64,000 bases of DNA from Lysinibacillus sp. BPa_S21 (GCF_023337795.1 NZ_JALIRS010000001.1:62001-126000), one strand, 5' to 3'. Counted from the first letter of the stretch, positions 52,757 to 61,407 are shown. Numbers and translations are program-made. Notes: generated from the letters alone by a model not told the origin.

Positions 52757-52786
52757 GACTGGATGTTGACGCATCCAGTCTTTTTT
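52757..52786 (+). terminator. Terminator after the toxin locus
   Basis: GACTGGATG (52757-52765) pairs exactly with CATCCAGTC (52772-52780), followed by six T. Confidence 0.88.
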
Positions 52787-52884
52787 ATTCTATATTTAGT
52801 GTATCATATTTATTCGAAAAAAACATTTTTCTTTATTCAGTGGCATTTCAGACCAGGCGTAGTTGCTACAATCTTTTCTCTGGA

Positions 52885-53511
52885 TTAAATGAATTTTGCA
52901 ATGTCATTTAGCACTAAACGGGATGAGCCGTAAGCTGGTGCTGCTGCTTTTCCGACAGCGATTAAGACGATTGGCACTAGATTATCTGTTAATTCAAAGC
53001 GTTTCGCAAAAGCCTCTTTATTAAAGCCACCCATTGTAACTGTATCATAGCCCATATCTTTTGCTAACAGCATGATTTGCATAGAAATTAAGCCCGCATC
53101 AAATGTAGCTATATTTTTTAGAATTTCTTTAGGAAGGTTTGGATAGAGCTTTAATGAATTTTCAATCATCATATTTTTTGTTGCTTCATCCATAAAGCCA
53201 AGCTCAAAGTTTTTCGTATAGATCTTTTCTACATTGTTGTACATTGCAGTATCGCCTAGTACGGCAATAATGGCAGACGCAGTTTCTATTTGCTCTTGAT
53301 TATTAGCAATCAAACGTAGTTCTTTTTTTACTGCCTCATCTTGGATCACTAAAAAGCGCCAAGGTTGTAAATTACTTGATGATGGAGCGGTTGTTGCCTC
53401 TATAAGTAATTCCTCCAAATCAGATTGAGGAATTTTAAAATTTGCTTCATATTTACGAACAGATTTACGATCGTGCATTACTTTATTTAAATAACTTTTA
53501 GTTGTAGGCAT
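52885..53511 (-). CDS. Nitroreductase family protein
   Basis: FMN-dependent oxidoreductase of 208 residues. RKSVRKYEANFKIP, ATTAPSSSNLQPWRFLVIQD and the MGGFNKEAFAKRF stretch fit the NfnB/YdgI-type nitroreductases. The physiological substrate, perhaps quinones or nitro compounds, is not evident. The ribosome site is AAAGGAG, spaced rather far from ATG. It is a single-gene unit. Confidence 0.9.
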   Translation of the reverse strand: MPTTKSYLNKVMHDRKSVRKYEANFKIPQSDLEELLIEATTAPSSSNLQPWRFLVIQDEAVKKELRLIANNQEQIETASAIIAVLGDTAMYNNVEKIYTKNFELGFMDEATKNMMIENSLKLYPNLPKEILKNIATFDAGLISMQIMLLAKDMGYDTVTMGGFNKEAFAKRFELTDNLVPIVLIAVGKAAAPAYGSSRLVLNDIAKFI

Positions 53512-53622
53512 CGTTTAAAAAATCTCCTTTATTTTTAATGATAATTTACTATACGATATACTTTTTAATATTCCAAGTAAATTGCTCGAATTTGAGATTC
53601 TTGAATTACCTATTTTTATTAA

Positions 53623-54867
53623 TTATTTAAATTTAAATGCTTCGAAGTCGACGCTTATATCTTTATTGCAGGATTTCAATTGCTTTTTAAAATGTTTTAG
53701 CATTTTTTCAGGGCCACACATAAAAATACTTGTTTGCGGGGGAACTGAAAAATTTTCAAATGAAAGCCTGTCCGATTGACTAGTATCAATAAAGTTCACG
53801 CTAAACTGTTCGTTAGTTTGTGCATAATCTTGTAAAAACTCTTTATAGATAGCGTTGCCTTGACCATGATACGTGTAAAATAACTCAATATCTCGATCAA
53901 CGGGCTGTGATTGCAAATACGATAAAAATGGGGTAATGCCTATACCACCAGCTATCCATACTTGTTGTTGCGTACCATTTTCAAAGTTTAAATGACCGTA
54001 AGGACCATCAAGTACGACTGGTGTATTCAGTTGAACGGCATCATATACTTTTTTTGTGTAATCACCAAGTGCCTTAATAGAAATAAATACTTTTTTTCCA
54101 TCGCCACCTGAAATAGAAAACGGATGAGGCGCCTTCTCTATGCCATCTTGTAAAATCTTTATAAAAATAAATTGTCCATGTCGATAAGAGATTTTTTTAT
54201 CAAGTGTTAACTCTAGTTCGATAACATCGGAGCCCAATTTTTTAATCCCGGTAATCTTACCATTATATTTAAAAAACATATCCTGATACATTGTCAACAT
54301 ATATAATGCTGACATAAACCCAATAGTCATCGTTATTGCGGTAAAAATTCCTAAAGGTGTAGGTTGTAATAAATCGTATCTGCTTGAAAAATAAGCATGA
54401 TAAATTCCGAATGCATAAGGGATCAGCAATAATCGATGGAAGATCCGCCAGTGTTCATATTTTAGAAATTTAGCAAGAAGTGCAATCAAAATAAGTGCTA
54501 TGAAACCATATTGGCCTAGTGACCCCAGTTCTTTCGCTAATTCGCTGAATGAAGTTCTTTCTACTTTATCTGAGCGGGGTACTATACCTTGTAATTGCCC
54601 ATGAATAATCACCAACACTAGTGAAAATATGGCTATATATTTGTGATAAAAATAAACATTCTCTAGTCCATGAAACCAGCGTTCAAAAATCTTCATTCTT
54701 GTTGCTAACAAAAAGACAAGAAAGAAGCCCGTAATGGCCATGCCTCCAATCACGTGACTAAGCCTATTAACCGTCTGGATCGGCTCTATAGGTGTAGCAA
54801 AATACCACAGTAAAGCACTACTACTCATGATTAGTATAATAAACAAAATTCCTTTGATAGATTTCAT
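53623..54867 (-). CDS. Ferric reductase-like flavocytochrome
   Basis: A 414-residue protein. The N-terminal half has six membrane helices with paired histidines for haem (such as LVIIHGQLQGI and HRLLLIPYAFGIYHAYF) as in ferric reductase domains. The C-terminal half is a ferredoxin-reductase-type FAD/NAD(P)H domain: HPFSISGGDG (FAD), WIAGGIGITPFLSYLQ (nucleotide) and MCGPEKMLKHF (end). It would move electrons from NAD(P)H across the membrane, perhaps to iron or oxygen. ATG follows GGAGG. Confidence 0.88.
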   Translation of the reverse strand: MKSIKGILFIILIMSSSALLWYFATPIEPIQTVNRLSHVIGGMAITGFFLVFLLATRMKIFERWFHGLENVYFYHKYIAIFSLVLVIIHGQLQGIVPRSDKVERTSFSELAKELGSLGQYGFIALILIALLAKFLKYEHWRIFHRLLLIPYAFGIYHAYFSSRYDLLQPTPLGIFTAITMTIGFMSALYMLTMYQDMFFKYNGKITGIKKLGSDVIELELTLDKKISYRHGQFIFIKILQDGIEKAPHPFSISGGDGKKVFISIKALGDYTKKVYDAVQLNTPVVLDGPYGHLNFENGTQQQVWIAGGIGITPFLSYLQSQPVDRDIELFYTYHGQGNAIYKEFLQDYAQTNEQFSVNFIDTSQSDRLSFENFSVPPQTSIFMCGPEKMLKHFKKQLKSCNKDISVDFEAFKFK

Positions 54868-55058
54868 AAATAACCTCCACTATTCATTTTTATCTCTATT
54901 CATCCTATATATACAAGTGGAACCTGAAATGTTTCTGATATTTTTAACTTCGGGAGTAAAAAGGGATTGTACGTTCGGAATATATGTTCCCTTTTACGGT
55001 AGAGTGTGTTAAATTAAGAAGGGTAAAAATATAGAGACATAAGGAGTAGACATAAATA

Positions 55059-55547
55059 ATGCAAGGGAATACACATATTGTTGGAGGCATCACTGCAAGC
55101 CTAGCCTTTGCACAAATTTCGAATGATAATCCGTTTATTTTAGTAGGAGCAGGCGTTATTGGTGCATTACTTCCAGATATTTGCCATGGTGGAAGCAAAA
55201 TCGGGAGGAAGTTTCCGATCATTTCAAAAAGCGTCAATATGCTATTTGGGCATCGTTCCTTTACACATAGTTTGCTTTTTTTGTTTTTAGTCGCATTGCT
55301 ACTACATATATTTGTACCTTACGAACCCGTAACAGCTGGTATTTTAATAGGGATGGCAAGTCATATTTTTCTTGATATGGGGACGAAGAAGGGTGTTAAG
55401 CTTTTCTTCCCAGTAACCATTTCAGTACGTCTACCTATTACTACAAAAACGGGTAGTAAAGCGGAAAAGGTAGTGTTTATGATGTTAACAATGCTTTCAG
55501 TCTTTTTTAGCTATGAAATTATGATGAATCTAATTCAGAACTTTTAA
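55059..55547 (+). CDS. YdjM-type membrane-bound metal-dependent hydrolase (DUF457)
   Basis: A 162-residue membrane protein with four helices. The DUF457/YdjM pattern is seen in NTHIVGGITASLAF, LLPDICHGGSKIG, GHRSFTHSLL and GMASHIFLDMGTKKGVKLFFP, with the conserved His and Asp residues that would bind metal. In Escherichia coli YdjM is LexA-regulated; the chemical role is unknown. Ribosome site AAGGAG. A strong bidirectional terminator follows. Confidence 0.88.
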   Translation: MQGNTHIVGGITASLAFAQISNDNPFILVGAGVIGALLPDICHGGSKIGRKFPIISKSVNMLFGHRSFTHSLLFLFLVALLLHIFVPYEPVTAGILIGMASHIFLDMGTKKGVKLFFPVTISVRLPITTKTGSKAEKVVFMMLTMLSVFFSYEIMMNLIQNF

Positions 55548-55550
55548 TGT

Positions 55551-55592
55551 AAAAAGCCCCAGTATGGAATTTTTCTCATACTGGGGCTTTTT
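55551..55592. terminator. Strong bidirectional terminator
   Basis: AAAAAGCCCCAGTATG (55551-55566) pairs exactly with CATACTGGGGCTTTTT (55577-55592). It ends both the DUF457 gene and the convergent synthase gene. Confidence 0.9.
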
Positions 55593-55607
55593 AAAAAGGT
55601 GAAAGCA

Positions 55608-56429
55608 CTAGTCAGCCTGAACCTCTTCGACTGTTTTCTCAACCTCTGCTCTTGACATTTTTTCACGACCCTCTTGCATTGCCTTCAAAGTTTTATGTGC
55701 TAATGCTAGCGGTAAACGACAGAATAATAGTACCGTACGTTTATTAATATCCTTCATATAAAGATCTGCCTTCGCAAGGTTTTCTTCTGCATATGCAAAT
55801 AAATCATCACGTGTCCAGCCATCAGGAACGAAACTTACGCCGCGCTCATCCATGTCCTCGTGCTGATTACGCAAAATATTAACTGCTTGGAGACCTCGAC
55901 CGTAGCCAATAGCTAAATCGCGATCTGTTTGAATGTCTGCACCCCACGCCCAAAGCTCTGACAGCATTGTCCCAACAAGCCCTGCTACGTAGTATGTATA
56001 ATCATCTAAATCCTCTCGCGTATGCACCTGCCAGTTTGCTTTAGCCCATTTAGCCATTCCAAAAGCCATTTCACTTGTTGAATCTTGAACAATTTTACGT
56101 GAACCCTCAGGGCAGAAAGTTAGCCAATCTGCTAAACGAAGAGATACTTCAGGAAGCTGATCTGCGAAAGGAGCTAATAATGCTTCGTATGCTTTCGCAT
56201 CAAACGTTTCCTTTAATAATTCGCTTGTCGCAGTTAATAAATCAAACTTTACATCATTTGAAAGCTTTTCGTGGTCCTCAATTTCATCAATAGCACGCAT
56301 TGCTAAATAAGCAGCTGCCACTGACATTTTTAAATCATTTTTTAAAAAAGTAATCGGTATATAAAAAGTGCGACTAGTTTCCTTTAAAACTTGCATCGCT
56401 TCTTTATAAAGTTTCTTTTGATCTTTCAA
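55608..56429 (-). CDS. Squalene/phytoene synthase family protein
   Basis: A 273-residue member of the head-to-head prenyl synthase family. The first acidic motif is DEIED (48-52). The second, usually D-x-x-x-D, reads NILRNQHEDMDERG with Asn in the first Asp position. Bacillus YisP, a relative of about this size, was shown to release farnesol rather than make squalene, so this protein may also be a phosphatase-type or modified enzyme; this is inference. TTG 56429 is chosen because GGAGGAATACAA precedes it. It stands alone, without other carotenoid or hopanoid genes. Confidence 0.8.
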   Translation of the reverse strand: MKDQKKLYKEAMQVLKETSRTFYIPITFLKNDLKMSVAAAYLAMRAIDEIEDHEKLSNDVKFDLLTATSELLKETFDAKAYEALLAPFADQLPEVSLRLADWLTFCPEGSRKIVQDSTSEMAFGMAKWAKANWQVHTREDLDDYTYYVAGLVGTMLSELWAWGADIQTDRDLAIGYGRGLQAVNILRNQHEDMDERGVSFVPDGWTRDDLFAYAEENLAKADLYMKDINKRTVLLFCRLPLALAHKTLKAMQEGREKMSRAEVEKTVEEVQAD

Positions 56430-56992
56430 TTGTATTCCTCCGTTCAAATGGTCACACATCTATAGTATATCGTATCGTAAAAATGATGAAAGATAAAACA
56501 GATTGTTCAATTTATAATCAACTAATTTCAAAAAGGTATAGAGTAAGACGAAAGGCAAAATAATTTTCGGTAAGCGGACTAGTAGTTCATAAAATGAAAT
56601 GACACTCCACTTCTTTTGTTTTTTTAGTAGAATAATGATAAAGTTATAAAAATGCGACGAAAATCGTGTGTTTAATAGAAAAAATTTGATGTTTTTCGTA
56701 TTTTTTTCATGAAAGTTTGCTAAGTTATTGCACAATTATTTCAACAGGGTTAAAGTTTAGAAAGGACAAAGAAACAACTTCACTTTTCGAGTAATGGAAG
56801 CTGTTGATTTGCCTTCGGTACTAAAATACAATACATCGGATTTTGGCACAATAACTCCTTGCGAAATCCGTACATTTGTGGAGGCATGAACGTTATTCAA
56901 CAGGCTATAAAATCCTCTTGAATACAAGCAAAATCTAGTATATATCTCACCTTCTGAAATAGAGATTGTACGTAAAGTCAAAGGAGAATGGT
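56430..56992. other. Intergenic stretch upstream of pantothenate kinase
   Basis: No gene is supported. An 80-codon minus-strand frame (56757-56999) overlaps the coaW start and lacks a ribosome site; a 31-codon plus-strand frame near 56793 (MEAVDLPSVLKYNTSD) has none either. Very AT-rich to 56755, then more balanced composition, possibly a remnant. Confidence 0.4.
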
Positions 56993-57829
56993 ATGCCAAA
57001 GGCTATAGGTATTGATGCAGGCGGAACATTGACAAAAGTTGCTTATTTAGATGAGCATAATGAGCTTGTTTTAACAACTTTCCCGTCAAATGATTTGCAA
57101 GCTGTGAAAAATTGGATTATTAATCATCCAGATATTGAGGATATTGGTGTTACGGGAGGGCGTACAGATCAATTACTGGATGTCATTAAAACAATGAAAT
57201 CGATTCATTATATAGTAGAATTTGAAGCCACATTGAAGGGCGTTCGATTTTTGTTGCATAAAGAGGGTTACTTCTTTGAGCGAAGTATGATTACGAATAT
57301 TGGTACAGGTACTTCAATTCATTATATGGAAGATAATACGCATGTTCGTGTTGGTGGGACAGGCGTTGGTGGCGGAACATTGATTGGATTGTCAGCGCTT
57401 ACAACGGGTATCACAGATTATAATGAAATAAGAAAACTAGCTTCTAACGGTAATCGAGAAGAAATTGATTTACTTGTAAAGGATATTTACCAAGGGATGG
57501 ACACACCTATTGATGGGCAATTGACAGCCAGTAATTTTGGGAAAGTTGGTATTACAGAGTCTGTTAAACATCCAACAGAAGATATTATTGCAACTGTACA
57601 AGGGCTTGTCGGTGAGGTTATTACTACACTTAGTATTCAGTATGCGGAAGAGAAAAATGCCCAGCATATTGTTTATATTGGCTCTACTTTAAGTAACAAT
57701 GATCATCTTACACGTGTTATTGCCAATTACACACGGACGAAAAAGCATACACCAATCTTTATCAATGACCACGGTTTTTCAGGTGCAGTCGGTGCATTAT
57801 TAAATATAACTGAATATACGATTGTCTAA
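56993..57829 (+). CDS. coaW: Type II pantothenate kinase
   Basis: Phosphorylates pantothenate in the first step of CoA synthesis. The 278-residue protein has an actin-like ATPase fold: IGIDAGGTLTKVAYLD (phosphate 1), TNIGTGTSIHYM, GGTGVGGGTLIGLSALTTG and YIGSTLSNNDHL. This is the CoaW type found in staphylococci and some Bacillales, insensitive to feedback by CoA in the studied example. ATG 56993 follows AAAGGAG; an upstream in-frame ATG lacks such a site. Confidence 0.92.
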   Translation: MPKAIGIDAGGTLTKVAYLDEHNELVLTTFPSNDLQAVKNWIINHPDIEDIGVTGGRTDQLLDVIKTMKSIHYIVEFEATLKGVRFLLHKEGYFFERSMITNIGTGTSIHYMEDNTHVRVGGTGVGGGTLIGLSALTTGITDYNEIRKLASNGNREEIDLLVKDIYQGMDTPIDGQLTASNFGKVGITESVKHPTEDIIATVQGLVGEVITTLSIQYAEEKNAQHIVYIGSTLSNNDHLTRVIANYTRTKKHTPIFINDHGFSGAVGALLNITEYTIV

Positions 57830-57905
57830 ATACAATGTACATTACTATTTTAAATTAGTGATGTACATTTTTTTTATACTGGTAATGTCTGTAGCAATCC
57901 CCAAA

Positions 57906-57934
57906 GCATAAATCCTTTTATCCTGAGCAAATTA
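57906..57934 (+). promoter_or_regulatory. Possible forespore (sigma-G/F) promoter
   Basis: GCATA (57906-57910) and CAAATTA (57928-57934) are 17 bases apart, partly matching sigma-G/F -35 and -10 elements, 19 bases before the start of a spore-protein-like gene. Confidence 0.4.
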
Positions 57935-57953
57935 CAATTAGGAGGTGATATCC

Positions 57954-58190
57954 GTGGGCAATAGAAACACCAATAGGAACAATAAAAATAACAATAAAAC
58001 AATGAATGTCAGAACGCATAATCCTTTTGATACCTACAAAAAAATAGACCTCGATCAATCAAATAGTAATAACAATAATCCGAATGATAATCTAAATGAA
58101 GAATTCGGTGCAGAATTTGATGCAAAAGCCAAAAATAAAGATAATAAAACGAACCATAAGAAACATCAACAGTCCAACAAAAACAAATAA
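57954..58190 (+). CDS. Small Asn/Lys-rich protein, gamma-SASP-like
   Basis: A 78-residue, very hydrophilic protein rich in Asn and Lys (GNRNTNRNNKNNNKTMNVR) with a central EEFGAEFDAKAKNKD. The FGAEFDA core is like the FGTEFAS motif of gamma-type small acid-soluble spore proteins (SspE), which serve as amino acid stores in the spore. Start is GTG after AGGAGGTGATATCC. A second small gene with a similar motif follows. The assignment is tentative because only one short motif matches. Confidence 0.55.
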   Translation: MGNRNTNRNNKNNNKTMNVRTHNPFDTYKKIDLDQSNSNNNNPNDNLNEEFGAEFDAKAKNKDNKTNHKKHQQSNKNK

Positions 58191-58209
58191 TCAACAGGGG
58201 GCTTAAATA

Positions 58210-58353
58210 ATGGCAAAGAAGAATAAAACAAGCTTCAAAAAGAAAAAGAAAGAAGATACACATAAAAGAAATGATCGCGAAGAGTATTCAGCAGAATTTA
58301 ATCAAGTAATTCATAACAATCCTCAACAACCAAAACAATCCAGTAAAAGATAA
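58210..58353 (+). CDS. 47-residue Lys-rich protein with a SASP-like motif
   Basis: The frame encodes MAKKNKTSFKKKKKEDTHKR, then NDREEYSAEFNQVIHNN and PQQPKQSSKR. The EEYSAEF segment resembles EEFGAEF in the preceding gene and FGTEFA of gamma-SASPs. It starts 19 bases after that gene stops, with AGGGGG upstream, and a terminator closes the pair. Probably a two-gene sporulation unit. It is too short for common gene cut-offs. Confidence 0.55.
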   Translation: MAKKNKTSFKKKKKEDTHKRNDREEYSAEFNQVIHNNPQQPKQSSKR

Positions 58354-58362
58354 TAAAAAACA

Positions 58363-58407
58363 GCTCCTTAAGAAGATTGAAAAATACTTAAGGAGCACTT
58401 ATTTTTT
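58363..58407 (+). terminator. Terminator after the SASP-like pair
   Basis: GCTCCTTAAG (58363-58372) pairs exactly with CTTAAGGAGC (58387-58396), followed by ACTTATTTTTT. Confidence 0.85.
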
Positions 58408-58445
58408 GCTGTTTTGGCGATATTATGCTTGAGAGGTGGATTTAC

Positions 58446-58769
58446 TTGCGAAAACTTTGTGTAAAACTTGGAATTTTTCTTGTATTGTTTGCTGTCATTA
58501 ATTCAACAATCGCTTATGCTCAACAAGAAATACCTGCCCATGCAAAATGGGGAAAAGTAGCGATAAAAGAAACACAGGCAAAATACCCTCAAGCTAAAAT
58601 CATCGATTATTTGCATGAGGGAAGAGAAGTTACTAAAGACGCCACTATTGAAAAATTTAAGCTTTGGCTAAAACAAAGTGACAAGGAATTCGGTGTACAC
58701 GTTCGAATCAAATTTGCTACAAATTCTAATAAAGTGGAAAAGATAGAAATCCAAGAAACCACATCGTAA
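58446..58769 (+). CDS. DUF3889 secreted protein
   Basis: A 107-residue precursor. A signal peptide (RKLCVKLGIFLVLFAVINST, cleavage near AYA-QQ) leads a DUF3889 domain with HAKWGKVAIKETQAKYP and IIDYLHEGREV, a small Bacillales family of unknown function related to PepSY-like folds. TTG 58446 is chosen since GAGAGGTGG lies seven bases before it. A single-gene unit. Confidence 0.78.
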   Translation: MRKLCVKLGIFLVLFAVINSTIAYAQQEIPAHAKWGKVAIKETQAKYPQAKIIDYLHEGREVTKDATIEKFKLWLKQSDKEFGVHVRIKFATNSNKVEKIEIQETTS

Positions 58770-58774
58770 ATTAA

Positions 58775-58802
58775 GAGGATGCCTAAATTTTCAGGCATCC
58801 TC
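58775..58802. terminator. Hairpin between convergent genes
   Basis: GAGGATGCC (58775-58783) pairs exactly with GGCATCCTC (58794-58802). It overlaps the last codons of the minus-strand DJ-1/PfpI gene. T-runs are poor on both sides. Confidence 0.6.
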
Positions 58803-59366
58803 ATTCCGTCCTTTAATTTCTAACTTCTTAATAAATTCTCGCATTAATCCAGGTAAATCTGGCCATGCGTGACCACTTATTAAATTACCGTCTGTATGAA
58901 GATTAGCATTTACATACGTTGCTCCTGCTACTTGAACTTCGGGCTTGCAAGCAATATATGCTGTTAGCTCACGGCCTTTCAGAACCTCTGGAATGGTCGC
59001 AAATATTTGAGCTGCATGGCAGACAGCAGCGATTGGTTTATTTGTTTCAAAGAAATGGCTCACTAATGCTGGAACATGCTCATTTAAACGAATGTATTCT
59101 GGCGCACGTCCACCAGGAATGATCAGTCCGTCGAATTGTGCTGGGTCAACTTCAGCAAAGGATGCGTGTGCTTCTAAGCCATATGCTGTACGCTCGATGT
59201 ATGTATCGACTCCATCGACAAAGTCGTGCAAGACAGTCTGTAATTTCTTTGAGGAAGGTGCCGCAATCGTTACCTCATAGCCAGCCTCAAGACAACGATA
59301 ATAAGGATAAAAAATTTCTAAAGCTTCAACAGCGTCTCCTGCAAGTATCAATACCTTTTTCCCCAT
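58791..59366 (-). CDS. DJ-1/PfpI family protein
   Basis: A 191-residue glutamine-amidotransferase-like protein. The nucleophile elbow is AAVCHAAQIF (Cys), with the glutamate in GLIIPGGRAPEYIR and Gly/His in SGHAWPDLPGL. Members act as proteases, deglycases or chaperones; the role here is not known. ATG follows AAAGGAGATGG. Its 3' end overlaps a hairpin shared with the DUF3889 gene. Confidence 0.88.
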   Translation of the reverse strand: MGKKVLILAGDAVEALEIFYPYYRCLEAGYEVTIAAPSSKKLQTVLHDFVDGVDTYIERTAYGLEAHASFAEVDPAQFDGLIIPGGRAPEYIRLNEHVPALVSHFFETNKPIAAVCHAAQIFATIPEVLKGRELTAYIACKPEVQVAGATYVNANLHTDGNLISGHAWPDLPGLMREFIKKLEIKGRNEDA

Positions 59367-59460
59367 GCTTCCATCTCCTTTAATTGTAATCTAGTAGCTT
59401 AATTCGACACTTTCAAAAAATTTCCTTCTGATATTTTAGAAAAGATAAAAGTAAGGAAAT

Positions 59461-59652
59461 CGCTGATAACCGGGGAGAATCGCTGATAAAAGTAAAAAAC
59501 GCTGATAACCGGAGTAAAATCGCTGATAAAAGTAAAAAATCGCTGATAACCGGGGAGAATCGCTGATAAAAGTAAAAATCGCTGATAACCGCAGAAGAAT
59601 CGCTGATAAAAATAAAAAAATTGCTGATAACCCCATAAAAGTCGCTGATAAT
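59461..59652. repeat. Ten-copy array of CGCTGATAA, period 19-21 bp
   Basis: Copies begin at 59461, 59481, 59500, 59521, 59541, 59561, 59580, 59601, about 59622 and 59643. Two unit types alternate: CGCTGATAACCGGGGAGAAT and CGCTGATAAAAGTAAAAAAT. It lies between the DJ-1 and marR genes and is not coding; the minus-strand frames across it are repeat artefacts. Compare the CGACGG array at 4416. Confidence 0.88.
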
Positions 59653-59746
59653 CAAACCTTCAAACAGCATACTTTACAACAAAAAAAATGAAGCGTATAG
59701 TATTTGTTTAGCTAGGTAAATAAATTAGACTTAGGAGGTTGCTAAC

Positions 59747-60145
59747 ATGAATCCTATATTTCATGCTTTATTCCAAAAAAGTCGTTATTTAACGAATTGT
59801 TTAAATGAAGTACTGAAACAGCACAATTTGTATAGTTCACAATGGACTATTTTATATTGCTTACATAATCATGGGCCAATGACATTAACACAAATCTGGA
59901 AGTATTTAAACGTTGAGGCACCGAGTATAACTAGAGCAATTACGCGACTCGAAAATTTAGGTTGGGTGCTAAGAGTTGATGGTGAAGATAAACGTGAAAA
60001 AATCGTTACCTTATCACCATATGCTGAGGAAAATTTTCCTGCTATTAAGAAAACGATTTTAGCTTTTGAAAAAGAAATGGTGGGAGCATTAACTGACGAG
60101 GAACAGCAGCAATTTATGATTTTACTGGAAAAAATGAAAGGTTGA
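59747..60145 (+). CDS. MarR family transcriptional regulator
   Basis: A 132-residue winged-helix regulator. The DNA-binding core is visible as GPMTLTQIWKYLNVEAPSIT and RAITRLENLGWVLRVDGEDK, flanked by dimerisation helices. It overlaps or abuts the MFS pump gene and probably represses it together with itself. The ligand is unknown. Ribosome site TTAGGAGG. The CGCTGATAA repeat array lies directly upstream. Confidence 0.92.
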   Translation: MNPIFHALFQKSRYLTNCLNEVLKQHNLYSSQWTILYCLHNHGPMTLTQIWKYLNVEAPSITRAITRLENLGWVLRVDGEDKREKIVTLSPYAEENFPAIKKTILAFEKEMVGALTDEEQQQFMILLEKMKG

Positions 60146-60150
60146 TTGAG

Positions 60151-61350
60151 TTGATTGACATGCAGCAAGAGGGAAATACAAAAATATGGACGAAACGTTT
60201 TATTAGTCTCTTTTTAACAAATATCTCGGTATTTTTCGTTTTCTATGGCTTGGTAACGACGTTGCCGCTTTATGCGATTGGTGAACTGCACCAAACAGAT
60301 AAAGAAGCGGGATTGTTATTATCGGGGTTTTTATTATCAGCCATTATTGTTCGTCCTTTTTCAGGTAAACTATTAGATGTTTTTGGAAAGAAAAAGCTTT
60401 TAATTATTTCAATAATCGGCTATTTTTTATGTACCGTTTTATATTTATTTATTCATCCATTTGGACTTTTACTAGGACTCCGTTTTATTCAAGGGATATT
60501 CTTTAGTATTATTACAACGGCAGCTGGCTCTTTAGCAGCAGATATTGTTCCTGCCAATCGTAAAGGTGCAGGTCTAGGCTATTTTACAATGTCTACTAAC
60601 TTAGCAGTAGTAATTGGCCCATTTATCGGTTTACTGCTTATTCAATATAGTAGCTTCAATGTACTATTTATTGTGATGAGTATATGTATATTAGTAGGGG
60701 GGATTCTAGCTGTAACGATAAATACTGATGATTTGCCTAAGCCTGAACATCAGGGGAAATTGACGTTTAAATTTGATGATTTATTTGAACGTCATGCACT
60801 TCCAGTAGCCGCTATTGCTAGTTTAGTAGCTTTTTCATACGCGAGTGTTTTATCGTTTTTATCAGTGTACGCACAAGAAAAGGATTTAATGGCTGTTGCG
60901 AGTCTGTTTTATGCAGTTTTTGCAGCGGCAATGCTTATAACAAGACCATATACAGGTAAGCTTTATGATACAAAAGGGCCGCAGTTTGTTATTCTTCCTG
61001 GTATCATATCCTTTGCAATAGGCCTTGTTATGCTCGCATTTGTCTCAGGACCGGCATTATTTTTATTTGCAGCCATCTTTATAGGATTTGGTTACGGAGC
61101 AGTGAATACAAGCTTACAAGCATTAGCTGTACAGTCTACGTCACACACTCGCAGTGGTTATGCAACCGCAACGTACTTTACGATGTTTGACCTTGGTATT
61201 GCGCTTGGCTCTTATATTTTAGGAATGGTGGCTGTGCAAGCAGGCTACAGTTCTGTTTATTTAATTGGGGCAGGCTTATTAGTTATTGTCTTTATCATTT
61301 ATTTAATGCGTTTAACTTCTTTCAGCGGGCAAACATCCTCTGAAATATAG
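60151..61350 (+). CDS. MFS transporter
   Basis: Twelve-helix major facilitator of about 399 residues. The loop motif GKLLDVFGKKKLLIIS and SLAADIVPANRKGAGLGYF are typical; it resembles YfcJ/Bcr-type efflux pumps. The start is uncertain: TTG 60142 overlaps the marR stop, TTG 60151 has AAAGG ten bases before it, and ATG 60160 is also possible. Coupling to marR suggests an inducible efflux system. A terminator follows at 61598. Confidence 0.85.
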   Translation: MIDMQQEGNTKIWTKRFISLFLTNISVFFVFYGLVTTLPLYAIGELHQTDKEAGLLLSGFLLSAIIVRPFSGKLLDVFGKKKLLIISIIGYFLCTVLYLFIHPFGLLLGLRFIQGIFFSIITTAAGSLAADIVPANRKGAGLGYFTMSTNLAVVIGPFIGLLLIQYSSFNVLFIVMSICILVGGILAVTINTDDLPKPEHQGKLTFKFDDLFERHALPVAAIASLVAFSYASVLSFLSVYAQEKDLMAVASLFYAVFAAAMLITRPYTGKLYDTKGPQFVILPGIISFAIGLVMLAFVSGPALFLFAAIFIGFGYGAVNTSLQALAVQSTSHTRSGYATATYFTMFDLGIALGSYILGMVAVQAGYSSVYLIGAGLLVIVFIIYLMRLTSFSGQTSSEI

Positions 61351-61407
61351 GAACTCAGTCTAAGAACACCACGTCATGTGGCAACGACTAAGTGACCAAC
61401 ATCGTGC

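Noticed and set aside
56757-56999. Minus-strand 80-codon frame upstream of coaW.
   Set aside because: It overlaps the coaW start, has no ribosome site, and matches no family I recognise.
59461-59652. CRISPR array.
   Set aside because: Units are about 20 bases with repeat-like spacers; there are no unique 30-base spacers and no cas genes.
59413-59670. Minus-strand coding frames of 66 and 85 codons.
   Set aside because: They are translations of the CGCTGATAA repeat array, have no ribosome sites, and repeat the same residues.
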